Source: JBQTIQ01 sp052387955
Lineage (GTDB): Bacteria > Actinomycetota > Acidimicrobiia > Acidimicrobiales > JACDCH01
DNA: 29,098 nucleotides
Reading direction: 5' to 3'
Assembly: GCA_052387955.1 (NCBI GenBank)
Contig: JBQTIQ010000049.1
Location: 1 to 29,098 of the forward strand
The translations under genes were made by a program, and so were the position numbers. The notes beneath the pieces are model-generated. The model saw nothing but the letters and a program-made list of their open reading frames with translations. It searched no databases and was not told the DNA's origin. Position 1 is the first letter of the stretch, and each line of letters opens with the position of its first letter. This document shows, in pieces, positions 14,160 through 22,738 of this stretch.

Positions 14160-15493
14160 GAGCCCGCGGCCAGGGCCCTGACACCGCGCTGACCTCGGAG
14201 GGGGCGCAGGAGCTGTCGCCCCGTGCCGGCCAAGGGGCCGAGGCGCTCCTGCGCGACATCGGGTCGGTGCTGCGCCTCTCCGAGGCCGAGGCGTCGGCGT
14301 TGGGCTCCGACGACCCCGGCGAGGACCAGACCATGGTCCTCAACATGGGGCCCCAGCACCCCAGCACCCATGGCGTGCTGCGGCTCATGCTCGAGCTCGA
14401 CGGCGAGACGGTCCTGCGCACCAAGCCGATCGTGGGCTACCTCCACACCGGGATGGAGAAGACGGGCGAGGACCTCACCTACCTCCAGGGCCCGACCAAC
14501 GTCACCCGCATGGACTACGCCGCGCCCCTCTTCAACGAGCTGGTCTTCTCGCTCGCCACCGAGGAGCTGCTCGGCATCGCCGACGACGTCCCTCCCCGGG
14601 CGCAGTGGATCCGCATGCTCCTGACCGAGCTCAACCGCATCTCGTCGCACCTGCTGTTCATGGCCACCAACGGGATGGACCTCGGCGCGGTCGGGATGAT
14701 GATCTACGGCTGGCGGGAGCGGGAGGAGGTGCTGCGGTTCTTCGAGATGGTGACCGGCCTGCGGATGAACCACAACTACATCCGCCCCGGCGGCGTGGCC
14801 GCCGACCTGCCCGACGGCTGGCGCGACGCGCTGCTGGCGCTGCTCGACCTGCTGCCGGCCCGCCTCGACGAGTTCGACACCCTCATGACCGGCCAGCCCC
14901 TCTGGCGCGAGCGGCTCCAGGGCGTCGGCATCATCACCGCCCAGGAGGCGATCGCCCTCGGCGCCACCGGGCCGATCCTGCGCAGCGCCGGGATCCCGTG
15001 GGACCTGCGGCGCGACATGCCCTACCTCTACTACGACCAGGTCGCCTTCGACGTGGTGGTGGGCACCTACGGCGACAGCTTCGACCGCTACGCCATCCGT
15101 CTCCACGAGATCCGCGAATCGATGCGCATCGTCCAACAGGTGCTCGAGGCGATGCCCGCCGGCGACTTCCGGATCCAGGACAAGAAGGTGACGCCGCCCC
15201 CGCGCGCCCGCGTCGACGAGTCGATGGAAGCGCTGATCCACCACTTCAAGATCTTCACCGAAGGCTTCAAGGTGCCCGCCGGCGAGGCCTACGCGGCGGT
15301 GGAATCACCCCGAGGCGAGCTCGGCTGCTACCTCGTCTCGGACGGCTCGGCCAAGCCCTACCGCATGCACATCCGCGGCCCCAGCTTCGTCAACCTCCAG
15401 ACCCTGCCCCACATGATGCGCGGCGGGCTGATCGCCGACGCGGTGGCGATCATCTCCTCCGTCGACCCGATCATGGGCGAGGTCGACCGCTAA
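14156..15493 (+). CDS. nuoD: NADH-quinone oxidoreductase subunit D
   Basis: NuoD (445 aa) is the 49-kDa-type subunit lining the quinone-binding cavity with NuoB. The signature MGPQHPSTHGVLRLML begins at about residue 64; further typical segments are GYLHTGMEKTGEDLTYLQG, TELNRISSHLLF and the C-terminal RGELGCYLVSDGSAKPYRMHIRGPSF region. ATG 14156 overlaps the nuoC stop and gives a variable N-terminal extension of about 60 residues; ATG 14333 would give a shorter protein but would lose the coupling. The stop is followed after three bases by nuoE. Confidence 0.97.
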   Translation: MRARGQGPDTALTSEGAQELSPRAGQGAEALLRDIGSVLRLSEAEASALGSDDPGEDQTMVLNMGPQHPSTHGVLRLMLELDGETVLRTKPIVGYLHTGMEKTGEDLTYLQGPTNVTRMDYAAPLFNELVFSLATEELLGIADDVPPRAQWIRMLLTELNRISSHLLFMATNGMDLGAVGMMIYGWREREEVLRFFEMVTGLRMNHNYIRPGGVAADLPDGWRDALLALLDLLPARLDEFDTLMTGQPLWRERLQGVGIITAQEAIALGATGPILRSAGIPWDLRRDMPYLYYDQVAFDVVVGTYGDSFDRYAIRLHEIRESMRIVQQVLEAMPAGDFRIQDKKVTPPPRARVDESMEALIHHFKIFTEGFKVPAGEAYAAVESPRGELGCYLVSDGSAKPYRMHIRGPSFVNLQTLPHMMRGGLIADAVAIISSVDPIMGEVDR

Positions 15494-15496
15494 CCG

Positions 15497-16477
15497 ATGT
15501 CGCGCCTCAACCCCGCCAACGTCGCCCTCGCCGGCGAGATCATCGGCCGGTACCCGGTCCCCAAGTCGGCCACCATCCCCCTGTGCCACCTGGCCCAGGA
15601 GCAGGACGGGCACCTCAGCGAGGAGGCGATGGCCCACATCGCCGAGCTCGTCGGCGTCACCCCCGCCGAGGTGCTGGGCACGGCCAGCTTCTACGAGATG
15701 TTCAAGCGGGAAGCGGTCGGTCGCTACTTCGTCAACGTGTGCACGTCGATCTCGTGCTTCCTCAGCGGCGGGGACGAGCTGCTGCACCACGCCGAGGAAC
15801 GCCTGGGGGTGAAGGCGGGCGGCACGACGACCGACGGCCGGTTCACGCTCGAGGAGTACGAGTGCATCGCCGCCTGCACCGAGGCGCCCTGCCTACAGGT
15901 CAACTACCGCTACTTCCACAAGGTCACCAACGACGATTTCGACCGGCTGGTCGACGATCTCGGCGCCGGTCGGCTGGACGGCTCGGTCCCACCCCACGGG
16001 GTGCTCCAGCGCACCCGCCAACACGTCCCCGCCGAACGGGCGGTGGGCCCGGTGGGCCCCGACGGGGCCACCCAGCCGCCGTGGATGACCGACGAGCCGG
16101 CGCTACGCCGCCCCGCCGGTCCGCCGCCGCCCGCCGAGCCAGGCGATGAGCCCGGACCAGTACCGGAGGCCGCTTCGGAGGTGCCCCCGGGCCCGGGCCC
16201 GGCGGCCGCCGGAGCCGCCCAGGCGGTGGCCGACGACGTTCTCGAAGAGGACCTCGAAGGCGTACCGCAACCCCGCGACGACGCCGCTCCCGAGCCCGCC
16301 GGCGATGCCACCCGCGCCCGGCCCCCGGCCGACGACCGGGGCGAGCCCCGGGCCCCCACCGGCGAAGCGGCCACCGACCGGCCCGGTGCCACTCCCGGTA
16401 GGCCCCCGCCCGGGCCTACCCGCCGGCCCCGCAACCGCAAGGGCAAGGGCCGTCGTCCGCCGGGGGGCACGCCGTGA
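15497..16477 (+). CDS. nuoE: NADH-quinone oxidoreductase subunit E with long C-terminal tail
   Basis: NuoE is the 24-kDa-type subunit with cluster N1a. Residues 1-160 form the thioredoxin-like domain, with [2Fe-2S] ligands Cys82 and Cys87 (VCTSISC) and Cys123 and Cys127 (YECIAAC). The protein is 326 aa, against roughly 160-250 for common homologues. The excess is a low-complexity tail from about residue 165, first Pro/Ala/Glu-rich and then basic, ending RRPRNRKGKGRRPPGGTP. It is probably disordered and its role is unknown. ATG 15497 follows the nuoD stop by three bases. The stop TGA (16475-16477) overlaps GTG 16474, which opens the first spacer frame. Confidence 0.95.
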   Translation: MSRLNPANVALAGEIIGRYPVPKSATIPLCHLAQEQDGHLSEEAMAHIAELVGVTPAEVLGTASFYEMFKREAVGRYFVNVCTSISCFLSGGDELLHHAEERLGVKAGGTTTDGRFTLEEYECIAACTEAPCLQVNYRYFHKVTNDDFDRLVDDLGAGRLDGSVPPHGVLQRTRQHVPAERAVGPVGPDGATQPPWMTDEPALRRPAGPPPPAEPGDEPGPVPEAASEVPPGPGPAAAGAAQAVADDVLEEDLEGVPQPRDDAAPEPAGDATRARPPADDRGEPRAPTGEAATDRPGATPGRPPPGPTRRPRNRKGKGRRPPGGTP

Positions 16478-16640
16478 CCGTTCCTGCTCGGGGGCTGCGC
16501 CCCCGCGCCCCGTCGATGGTGGACCAGTGACCGTGCTTGCTCGGGGGCTGCGCCCCCGGGCCCCATCGTCGCCCGGCTCGCTGGCGCTCGGCCGGTCGAC
16601 CGGTCACGGGCCGGGAGCGCGAGCGATGGTGGACAAGTGA
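16474..16640 (+). repeat. Family A repeat, two linked copies forming 18- and 37-codon frames between nuoE and nuoF
   Basis: Two related units share GTGACCGT and GCTCGGGGGCTGCGCCCCCG, a perfect seven-base-stem hairpin with loop TGC. Both end with GATGGTGGACxAGTGACCGT (16515-16534 and 16625-16644, one mismatch in 20, period 110). The first unit is a short version lacking the middle part. Reading from GTG 16474 (overlapping the nuoE stop as GTGA) gives 18 codons to TGA 16528-16530. GTG 16527 overlaps that stop and gives 37 codons to TGA 16638-16640, which overlaps the nuoF GTG 16637. The peptide from the long unit (VTVLARGLRPRAPSSPGSLA...) resembles the one encoded at 1547-1663. Expression is unproven. 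Confidence 0.75.
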
Positions 16641-17995
16641 CCGTCACCGACGCCCGCCCGATCATCACCAGCCGCTTCGGCTACGAGGACAGCCACACCC
16701 TCGAGCGCTACATGGCCACCGGCGGCTACCAGGGGTTGAAGGCCGCCCTGTCCATGGCGCCGGCCGAGGTTGTCGACGAGGTGCGCACGGCCAGCCTCCT
16801 CGGCCGGGGCGGCGCCGGCTTCCCCGCCGGCACCAAGTGGGGCTTTTGCCCGGCCGGGGTCTGGCCCCGGTACCTGGTGGTCAACGGGGACGAGTCCGAG
16901 CCCGGTACCTACAAGGACCGCATGCTCATGGAGCGCGACCCGCACCAGCTGATCGAAGGCGTCCTGATCGCCTGCTATGCCGTCGGCCTGAGCCAGGCGT
17001 TCCTCTACGTCCGGGGTGAGATGGCGCTGGCCCAGGAACGGATCGCCGCCGCCCTCAACGAGGCCTACGAGGCCGGCTACGTCGGCCGTGGCATCCTGGG
17101 CACCGACTTCTCCGTCGACGTGGTCCTGCACTGGGGGGCGGGCGCCTACATCGTCGGCGAGGAGACCGCCCTCATCGAGAGCCTGGAAGGTAACCGGGGC
17201 ATGCCCCGGCTCAAGCCGCCGTACTTCCCGGCCGCCATCGGCCTGTACGGCAAGCCGACCATCGTCAACAACGTGGAGACCCTGGCCAACCTCCCCTGGA
17301 TCGTCTCCAACGGCGGCGCCGCCTTCGGCGCCCTCGGCAACGAGTCGAGCCGGGGCACCCGGATGTTCGCGGTGTCGGGCCATGTCAACAAGCCCGGCGT
17401 GTACGAGGTCGAGTTCGGGGTCACCACCTTCCGGGACCTGATCTATGCCCCCGTGTACTGCGGGGGGATCCGGGGCGGCAAGGCCCTCAAGGCCTTCATC
17501 CCCGGCGGCGCCTCCGCGCCCTGGTTCTACGAGGAGCACCTCGACCTCCCCCTCGAGACCGGGGCCGTGGGCAAGGCCGGGTCGATGCTCGGTTCGGGCG
17601 CCATCGTGGTGATGGACGAGGACACCGATGCCGTGCGCGCCGCCCACCGGGTGGTGCGCTTCTTCGCCCGCGAGTCCTGCGGCAAGTGCACTCCGTGCCG
17701 GGAAGGGCTCGGCTGGCTCGAACAGATCCTCGACCGCATCCTGACCGGCCGGGGCCGGCCCCGTGACGTGGCCCTGTTGCTCGACGTGTGCGACAACATC
17801 GCCCCCGGCATCGGCTGGCCCCCACGGCAGACGACGATCTGCCCTCTCGGCCCCTCGGCGGTGTCGCCCATCGCGTCGGCCGTCCTGCGCTTCCGCGAGG
17901 AGTTCGAGGCCTACGTCGGGGGTGCCGTCGACGTGAGCGCGGTGCAGGTCAGCGGCGCCGCCTACGGCCGGCGCGGCATCGAGGTGAGCTCATGA
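16637..17995 (+). CDS. nuoF: NADH-quinone oxidoreductase subunit F (NADH/FMN site, N3 cluster)
   Basis: NuoF (452 aa) oxidises NADH through FMN and passes electrons to cluster N3. The nucleotide/FMN motif GRGGAGFPAGTKWGF lies at 56-70, GAGAYIVGEETALIESLEG in the middle, and the [4Fe-4S] motif ESCGKCTPCREG supplies Cys348, 351 and 354, with Cys402 in TTICPLGPSA. GTG 16637 overlaps the stop of the preceding repeat-encoded frame, with GGTGGA just upstream as a weak ribosome site. The stop TGA 17993-17995 overlaps ATG 17992, the start of the spacer frame leading to nuoG. Confidence 0.97.
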   Translation: MTVTDARPIITSRFGYEDSHTLERYMATGGYQGLKAALSMAPAEVVDEVRTASLLGRGGAGFPAGTKWGFCPAGVWPRYLVVNGDESEPGTYKDRMLMERDPHQLIEGVLIACYAVGLSQAFLYVRGEMALAQERIAAALNEAYEAGYVGRGILGTDFSVDVVLHWGAGAYIVGEETALIESLEGNRGMPRLKPPYFPAAIGLYGKPTIVNNVETLANLPWIVSNGGAAFGALGNESSRGTRMFAVSGHVNKPGVYEVEFGVTTFRDLIYAPVYCGGIRGGKALKAFIPGGASAPWFYEEHLDLPLETGAVGKAGSMLGSGAIVVMDEDTDAVRAAHRVVRFFARESCGKCTPCREGLGWLEQILDRILTGRGRPRDVALLLDVCDNIAPGIGWPPRQTTICPLGPSAVSPIASAVLRFREEFEAYVGGAVDVSAVQVSGAAYGRRGIEVSS

Positions 17996-18090
17996 TGCTG
18001 GCGTCCCCCGGCCCCGCAGGCCGCTGGTGTCCGCGCCTGCACCGGCGCGGGCGCTCCGGCCATCACATAGGTGGAGAGGGGACCCGATGA
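17992..18090 (+). repeat. Family B repeat copy forming a 32-codon frame between nuoF and nuoG
   Basis: The spacer starts ATGATGCTGGCGTCCCCCGG, much like the nuoJ/nuoK spacer (GTGATGCCGGCGTTCCCCGG), and 18000-18066 is a diverged copy of the 67-bp family B unit. ATG 17992 overlaps the nuoF stop as ATGA, and the frame runs 32 codons to TGA 18088-18090, which overlaps the nuoG ATG 18087 as ATGA. GGAGAGGG (18073-18080), six bases before nuoG, is a good ribosome site lying outside the repeat core. Confidence 0.65.
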
Positions 18091-20792
18091 GCGGCGAAGG
18101 GGTGACGTTCAGCCTCAACGGGCGCGACATCCACGCCGCCAGGGGCCAGTTGGTCATCGACGCCGCCGAACGCCACGGCGTGTTCGTCCCCCGGTTCTGC
18201 TACCACCCCCGGATGCGGTCGGTGGGCATGTGCCGCATGTGCATCGTCGACATCGACACCGGGCGGGGGCCGGCCCTGCAGCCCTCGTGCATGGTCGAGG
18301 TCGCCGAGGGGATGAAGGTCGACACCGAGTCGGCCGCCACCCGCAAGGCCCAGGACGGCGTGCTCGAGTTCCTGCTGGTGAACCACCCGCTCGACTGCCC
18401 CGTGTGCGACAAGGGGGGCGAGTGCCCCCTCCAGGACAACGCCTACGCCTACGGGCCCGGTGAGAGCCGCTTCGTCGAGGAGAAGCGGCACTTCGAAAAG
18501 CCCATCCCGGTGAGCGACCTGGTACTGCTCGACCGCGAGCGCTGCATCCTGTGCGACCGGTGCACCCGGTTCGCCAAGGAGGTGGCCGGCGACCCGTTGA
18601 TCCACTTCATCAACCGGGGGGCCCAGACCGAGGTCAACACGTTCCCCGACGACCCGTTCGCCTCCTACTTCAGCGGCAACACCGTCCAGATCTGCCCGGT
18701 GGGAGCGCTCACGGCCAAGCCGTACCGCTTCAAGGCACGACCGTGGGACCTGGAGGTGGCCGAGTCGACGTGCGTGACCTGCTCGGTGGGCTGCCGGGTG
18801 ACGATCGAGGCCAGCCGCAACCATGTCCTGCGCTACCAGGGCGTCGACAGCGACCCGGTGAACTGGAGCTGGATGTGCGACCGGGGCCGGTTCGACTTCG
18901 AGGCCATCGAGTCCGACGCCCGGCTCACCGCTCCGCTCATCCGCAAGCCGGCCCGGGACCCCGACGCCGGTGACGAGTTGGTCGCCGCCTCCTGGTCCGA
19001 GGCCCTCGCCGCCGCCACCGCGGCGCTGGAGGACCTCGGCGACGACGGCCCCGCCGCTCTGGGCGTGATCGGCGGGGCCCGGCTCACCAACGAGGCCGCC
19101 TACGCCTGGGCGAAGCTGATAAAGGGCGTGCTCGGGAGCGACAACGTCGACTGCCAGCTCGGCGACGGCCTGCCCGCCGAGGTCGTCCTCGGGCTCCCCG
19201 GCGCCACCATCGACGAGGTCTGCGCGGCCGGAGGCACCGTGGTGGTGGTCGCCCCCGACCTCAAGGAGGAGTTGCCGGTCCTCTTCCTGCGCCTCCGTGA
19301 CGCCGTCCTGTACCGGGGCGTGAAGGTGGTCGAGCTGGCCCCGACCACCACTGGCCTGACCCCGCTCGCCGCGGTCTCCCTACGCCACCGGCCCGGCGAG
19401 GCCGGCGAAGCCATGAGGGCCCTGCTCGGCGCCGCCACCGGGGTGAAGCTCGACCCCATCGTGGGCGGTGACGTCGCTGTCGCCGCCCGCCTGCTGGAGG
19501 GGCCGGTCGTGGCCGTGGTCGGGCGGACATCGCTGGCCGAGTCGCCCGCCGCCGTCGTCGAGGCCGCCGCCGTGCTCCTCGACCACAAGCCCGGTACCCG
19601 GTTCCTCGTCGCGCTGCGCCGGGGCAACGTGCGCGGCGCCCTCGACCTCGGCCTGGCGCCGGGCCTGCTCCCGGGCCGGGTCACCCTCGACGACGGCCGG
19701 GCGTGGTTCTCCGACGCCTGGGGACAGGTGCCGGCCGAGACCGGCCTCGACACCGCCGCCATGCTCGCGGCGGCGGCCGACGGACGGCTCCGGGTCCTCG
19801 TGCTGCTCGGCGCCGACCCGGTGTCGGACTTCCCCGACCGAGACCTGGCGTTGCGAGCGCTGGCCGCAGTGCCGACGGTGATCGCCGTCGACAACGTGCT
19901 CAACGCCTCCAGCGAACAGGCCGACATCGTGCTGGCCGCCTCCGGCTACGCCGAGAACCGGGGTACGACCACCAACGTCGAGGGCCGGGTCACGGTGCTC
20001 GAACAGCGGGTGACGCCACCGGGCACGTCGCGGCCCGACTGGATGATCGCGGCCGAGCTCGCCATCCGGTTGGGCGACGACCTCGGTGTCGCCTCGGTCG
20101 AGGACCTGTGGGCCGAGATCGAACAGCTGGCGCCGGCTCACGCCGGCGCCACCCTGGAGCTCGTCCGGTCCCGGGTGGCGGTCGATGGCGTGCTGGTCCC
20201 GGTGGCTCCCGGGACCCTTCCCGGCTACGAGACGCCGGTGTCGATCGGCGGCCTCCCGGCGCCGGCCGACGCCGGCGAGGACGAAGCGGCCCACGCCGGA
20301 CCGGACGTCAGCCCCCCCGCCGAGGCCGACGCCGACTTGACTGCCGGCGCCGAGGCCGCCCTCGACGAGGACGATGACGACGACGACGATGACGACGGCG
20401 AGCCGGCACCGGCCGTCCGGCCATCGCCGATGGCCTGGGCCCGACCGGGCGAGTACGCGGCGCCGCCCCGCGATGCTTACGGGCTGCGGCTCGTCGCCGT
20501 GCGCTCCCTCTACGACCGGGCCGTCGCCACCCGGAACTCGCCGTCGCTGGCCGCGCTCGCCCGTCCCAGCCGCTTCCGGGTCAACCCCGCCGAGCTCGAC
20601 CGCCTCGGCGTGGCCGCCGGCGACCGCCTCGGGGTCTCGTCTTCGAACGGCCGGCTGACGGTCGAGGCCGAGGCCGACGACACCGTCCCGGCCGGCGCCG
20701 CCGTCCTCACCGTCAACCAGGAGGGCCCCGACCCCGCCGAGCTCATCGACTCGGCCGCCCCCGTCACCGACCTCCGCGTGGAAACGACGTAG
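18087..20792 (+). CDS. nuoG: NADH-quinone oxidoreductase subunit G
   Basis: NuoG (901 aa) is the large peripheral subunit carrying an iron-sulfur relay. Ligand sets can be read in order: [2Fe-2S] Cys38, 49, 52 and 68; N5-type His100 with Cys104, 107 and 113; N4-type Cys153, 156, 159 and 203; and an N7-type set Cys229, 232, 236 and 264. The fourth set, from the CVTCSVGC motif, is found only in some bacteria. The remainder is a molybdopterin-oxidoreductase-like domain. Around residues 745-790 an acidic Ala/Glu/Asp linker includes nine consecutive Asp (762-770), followed by a C-terminal small domain (RFRVNPAELDRLGVAAGDRL). ATG 18087 has GGAGAGGG six bases upstream. nuoH begins at the base after the stop. 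Confidence 0.96.
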   Translation: MSGEGVTFSLNGRDIHAARGQLVIDAAERHGVFVPRFCYHPRMRSVGMCRMCIVDIDTGRGPALQPSCMVEVAEGMKVDTESAATRKAQDGVLEFLLVNHPLDCPVCDKGGECPLQDNAYAYGPGESRFVEEKRHFEKPIPVSDLVLLDRERCILCDRCTRFAKEVAGDPLIHFINRGAQTEVNTFPDDPFASYFSGNTVQICPVGALTAKPYRFKARPWDLEVAESTCVTCSVGCRVTIEASRNHVLRYQGVDSDPVNWSWMCDRGRFDFEAIESDARLTAPLIRKPARDPDAGDELVAASWSEALAAATAALEDLGDDGPAALGVIGGARLTNEAAYAWAKLIKGVLGSDNVDCQLGDGLPAEVVLGLPGATIDEVCAAGGTVVVVAPDLKEELPVLFLRLRDAVLYRGVKVVELAPTTTGLTPLAAVSLRHRPGEAGEAMRALLGAATGVKLDPIVGGDVAVAARLLEGPVVAVVGRTSLAESPAAVVEAAAVLLDHKPGTRFLVALRRGNVRGALDLGLAPGLLPGRVTLDDGRAWFSDAWGQVPAETGLDTAAMLAAAADGRLRVLVLLGADPVSDFPDRDLALRALAAVPTVIAVDNVLNASSEQADIVLAASGYAENRGTTTNVEGRVTVLEQRVTPPGTSRPDWMIAAELAIRLGDDLGVASVEDLWAEIEQLAPAHAGATLELVRSRVAVDGVLVPVAPGTLPGYETPVSIGGLPAPADAGEDEAAHAGPDVSPPAEADADLTAGAEAALDEDDDDDDDDDGEPAPAVRPSPMAWARPGEYAAPPRDAYGLRLVAVRSLYDRAVATRNSPSLAALARPSRFRVNPAELDRLGVAAGDRLGVSSSNGRLTVEAEADDTVPAGAAVLTVNQEGPDPAELIDSAAPVTDLRVETT

Positions 20793-21998
20793 ATGGACCC
20801 GCTCTTCGTCGACGGCCTCAACTTCGTCGTCATCCTCATCGTCATCCTCAAGGTCCTGGTGGTGTTCGGCTCCCTGCTCCTGGGGACCATGTTCATGGTC
20901 TGGTTCGAGCGCAAGCTCATCAGCGACATGCAGAACCGCATCGGGCCCAACCGGGCCGGGCCGTTCGGCATGCTCCAGACCCTCGCCGACGGGATCAAGC
21001 TCTTCTTCAAGGAAGACCTGGTGCCGGACCGCGCCGACCGGTTCATGTTCGCGCTGGCGCCGTTCCTGTCCTTCGTGCCCGCCTTCGTGACCTTCGGCAT
21101 CGTGCCGATCGGGGGCGTCTTCGACGCCGAGCACGGCGGGGCGGTGTCGATCTTCGGCCACGACACCTATCTCCAGTTGGCCGACCCTCCCATCGGCATC
21201 CTGTTGATGTTGGGCATGTCCTCGCTGGCTATCTACGGCGTGATCCTGGCCGGCTGGTCGTCGGGCTCGAAGTACCCGCTCATCGGTTCGGTCCGGGCCT
21301 CGGCCCAGATGGTCAGCTACGAGGCGGCGCTGGGCCTGTCGATCGTCGCCGTCGTGCTCGTCAGCAACAGCAACGGCTTCGCCGGCCTGTCGACCCACAA
21401 CATCGTGGCCGCCCAGTCGGGTGGCATCATGAACTGGAACCTGATCACCACCGGGCTGGTGCCGTTCGTGATCTTCCTCATCGCCGCCACCGCCGAGATG
21501 AACCGCCCGCCGTTCGACCTGGTCGAGGCGGAGCAGGAGCTGGTGGGCGGGTTCAACACCGAGTACTCCTCCATCCGCTTCGCCCTCTTCTTCCTGGCCG
21601 AGTTCATGAACGTGATCACGATGTCGGCGATCATGGTCACGCTGTTCTTCGGCGGCCCTTCCGGGCCGGTGCCGATCGGGCCAGCGTGGCTCTGGTCGAT
21701 GTTCTGGTTCGCGGCCAAGGTCCTCGCCTTCCTCTTCGTCTTCGTCTGGTTCCGGGCCACGCTTCCCCGCATCCGCTACGACCAGCTCATGGACCTGGGC
21801 TGGAAGGTGCTCATCCCGCTCGCCCTCGGCTGGCTGCTGGTCATCACCGCCATCCGCATCGGCAGCGACGAGGGTTGGCCGTGGCCGGCCACCATCGCCG
21901 GTTCCGCCGCCGTGCTCGGCGGCGGGTCGCTCCTGCTCAGCCGGGCCGCTCGGACCGCCCGCCAACGCCGGCTGTCGGGCGAACTGGAAGAGGTCTGA
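20793..21998 (+). CDS. nuoH: NADH-quinone oxidoreductase subunit H
   Basis: NuoH (401 aa, multi-helix membrane protein) forms much of the quinone channel and links the peripheral arm to the proton pumps. Diagnostic segments are FERKLISDMQNRIGPNRAGP, LADGIKLFFKEDLVP and the acidic loop AEMNRPPFDLVEAEQELVGG followed by FNTEYSS. Hydrophobic helices alternate throughout and end in a basic tail (SRAARTARQRRLSGELEEV) that is longer than in many homologues. ATG 20793 directly follows the nuoG stop, and the stop overlaps nuoI as TGATG (21996-22000). Confidence 0.97.
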   Translation: MDPLFVDGLNFVVILIVILKVLVVFGSLLLGTMFMVWFERKLISDMQNRIGPNRAGPFGMLQTLADGIKLFFKEDLVPDRADRFMFALAPFLSFVPAFVTFGIVPIGGVFDAEHGGAVSIFGHDTYLQLADPPIGILLMLGMSSLAIYGVILAGWSSGSKYPLIGSVRASAQMVSYEAALGLSIVAVVLVSNSNGFAGLSTHNIVAAQSGGIMNWNLITTGLVPFVIFLIAATAEMNRPPFDLVEAEQELVGGFNTEYSSIRFALFFLAEFMNVITMSAIMVTLFFGGPSGPVPIGPAWLWSMFWFAAKVLAFLFVFVWFRATLPRIRYDQLMDLGWKVLIPLALGWLLVITAIRIGSDEGWPWPATIAGSAAVLGGGSLLLSRAARTARQRRLSGELEEV

Positions 21999-22738
21999 TG
22001 GGCTACCTCGACGGGTTCTGGGTGACTGGCCGCAAGCTCCTCAAGGGCACCGAGTCGGGACGATCGGTGACGGTCGAGTACCCCAAGGCCAAACGGGCCA
22101 AGGCCGAACGCTTCCACGGCCGCCACGTGCTCAACCGGTACGAGGACGGCATGGAGAAGTGCATCGGCTGCGAGCTCTGCGCCGGCGTGTGCCCGGCCCG
22201 GTGCATCTACGTGCGGGGCAAGGACAACCCGCCCGACGACCCGGTGTCGCCCGGTGAGCGCTACGGCTTCGTGTACGAGATCAACTACCTGCGCTGCATC
22301 CACTGCGACCTGTGCGTCGAGGCCTGCCCGACCGAGGCCATCACCGAGTCGAAGCTGTTCGAGTTCTCCTTCAGCAACCGCCAGGACGCCATCTACACCC
22401 GCGACGAACTGGTGGTCGACGACGAGGGCAAGCCCCGCCAGCTGTCCTGGGAGGACTGGCGCGAGGGCGACGACGAGCACACCTCGGCGTGGATGCGGGC
22501 GACGTCGTCCTCCGGCGACGCCTCCTACGAGGACAGGGTGGCCTGGGCCGGCGAGCTCGGCTACGGCGTGCGCCCCCCCGAACGAGGCCAGATGGCCGAG
22601 ATCACCGACAAGACGGTCCTCGGCCAGAAGGACGACCCCGAGGACCAGGTGGCTGAAGGCGTAGAGGCCCAGAGCCACCAGCGCCTCGACGCCGACGGCC
22701 ATCCCGTCTCGGTCGACGACGAGGTGTCGGGCCGATGA
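21998..22738 (+). CDS. nuoI: NADH-quinone oxidoreductase subunit I (N6a/N6b ferredoxin-like)
   Basis: NuoI (246 aa) holds clusters N6a and N6b between NuoG and NuoB. The two motifs are CIGCELCAGVCP (Cys55, 58, 61 and 65) and CIHCDLCVEACP (Cys100, 103, 106 and 110). The YGFVYEINYLRC and FEFSFSNRQDAIY segments are family-typical. A C-terminal tail of about 50 acidic residues after DRVAWAGELGYGV is variable. ATG 21998 overlaps the nuoH stop, and its own stop overlaps nuoJ as ATGA. Confidence 0.97.
   Translation: MGYLDGFWVTGRKLLKGTESGRSVTVEYPKAKRAKAERFHGRHVLNRYEDGMEKCIGCELCAGVCPARCIYVRGKDNPPDDPVSPGERYGFVYEINYLRCIHCDLCVEACPTEAITESKLFEFSFSNRQDAIYTRDELVVDDEGKPRQLSWEDWREGDDEHTSAWMRATSSSGDASYEDRVAWAGELGYGVRPPERGQMAEITDKTVLGQKDDPEDQVAEGVEAQSHQRLDADGHPVSVDDEVSGR

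Noticed and set aside
14156..14332. NuoD N-terminal extension as a separate gene or a NuoC-NuoD fusion relic
   Set aside because: It is continuous with NuoD, overlaps nuoC by ATGA and has no motif of its own; a variable N-terminus is the simpler reading.
16487..16505. GC-rich hairpin CGGGGGC-TGC-GCCCCCG in the nuoE/nuoF spacer as an intrinsic terminator
   Set aside because: No T-rich tract follows, it repeats at 16543-16559 and 1572-1590 as part of the repeat family, and it lies inside an essential operon.
19380..21965. 861-codon minus-strand open frame opposite nuoG and nuoH
   Set aside because: Composition is typical antisense (Asp/Gly/His/Arg-rich) and it covers two well-supported genes; nothing suggests independent coding.
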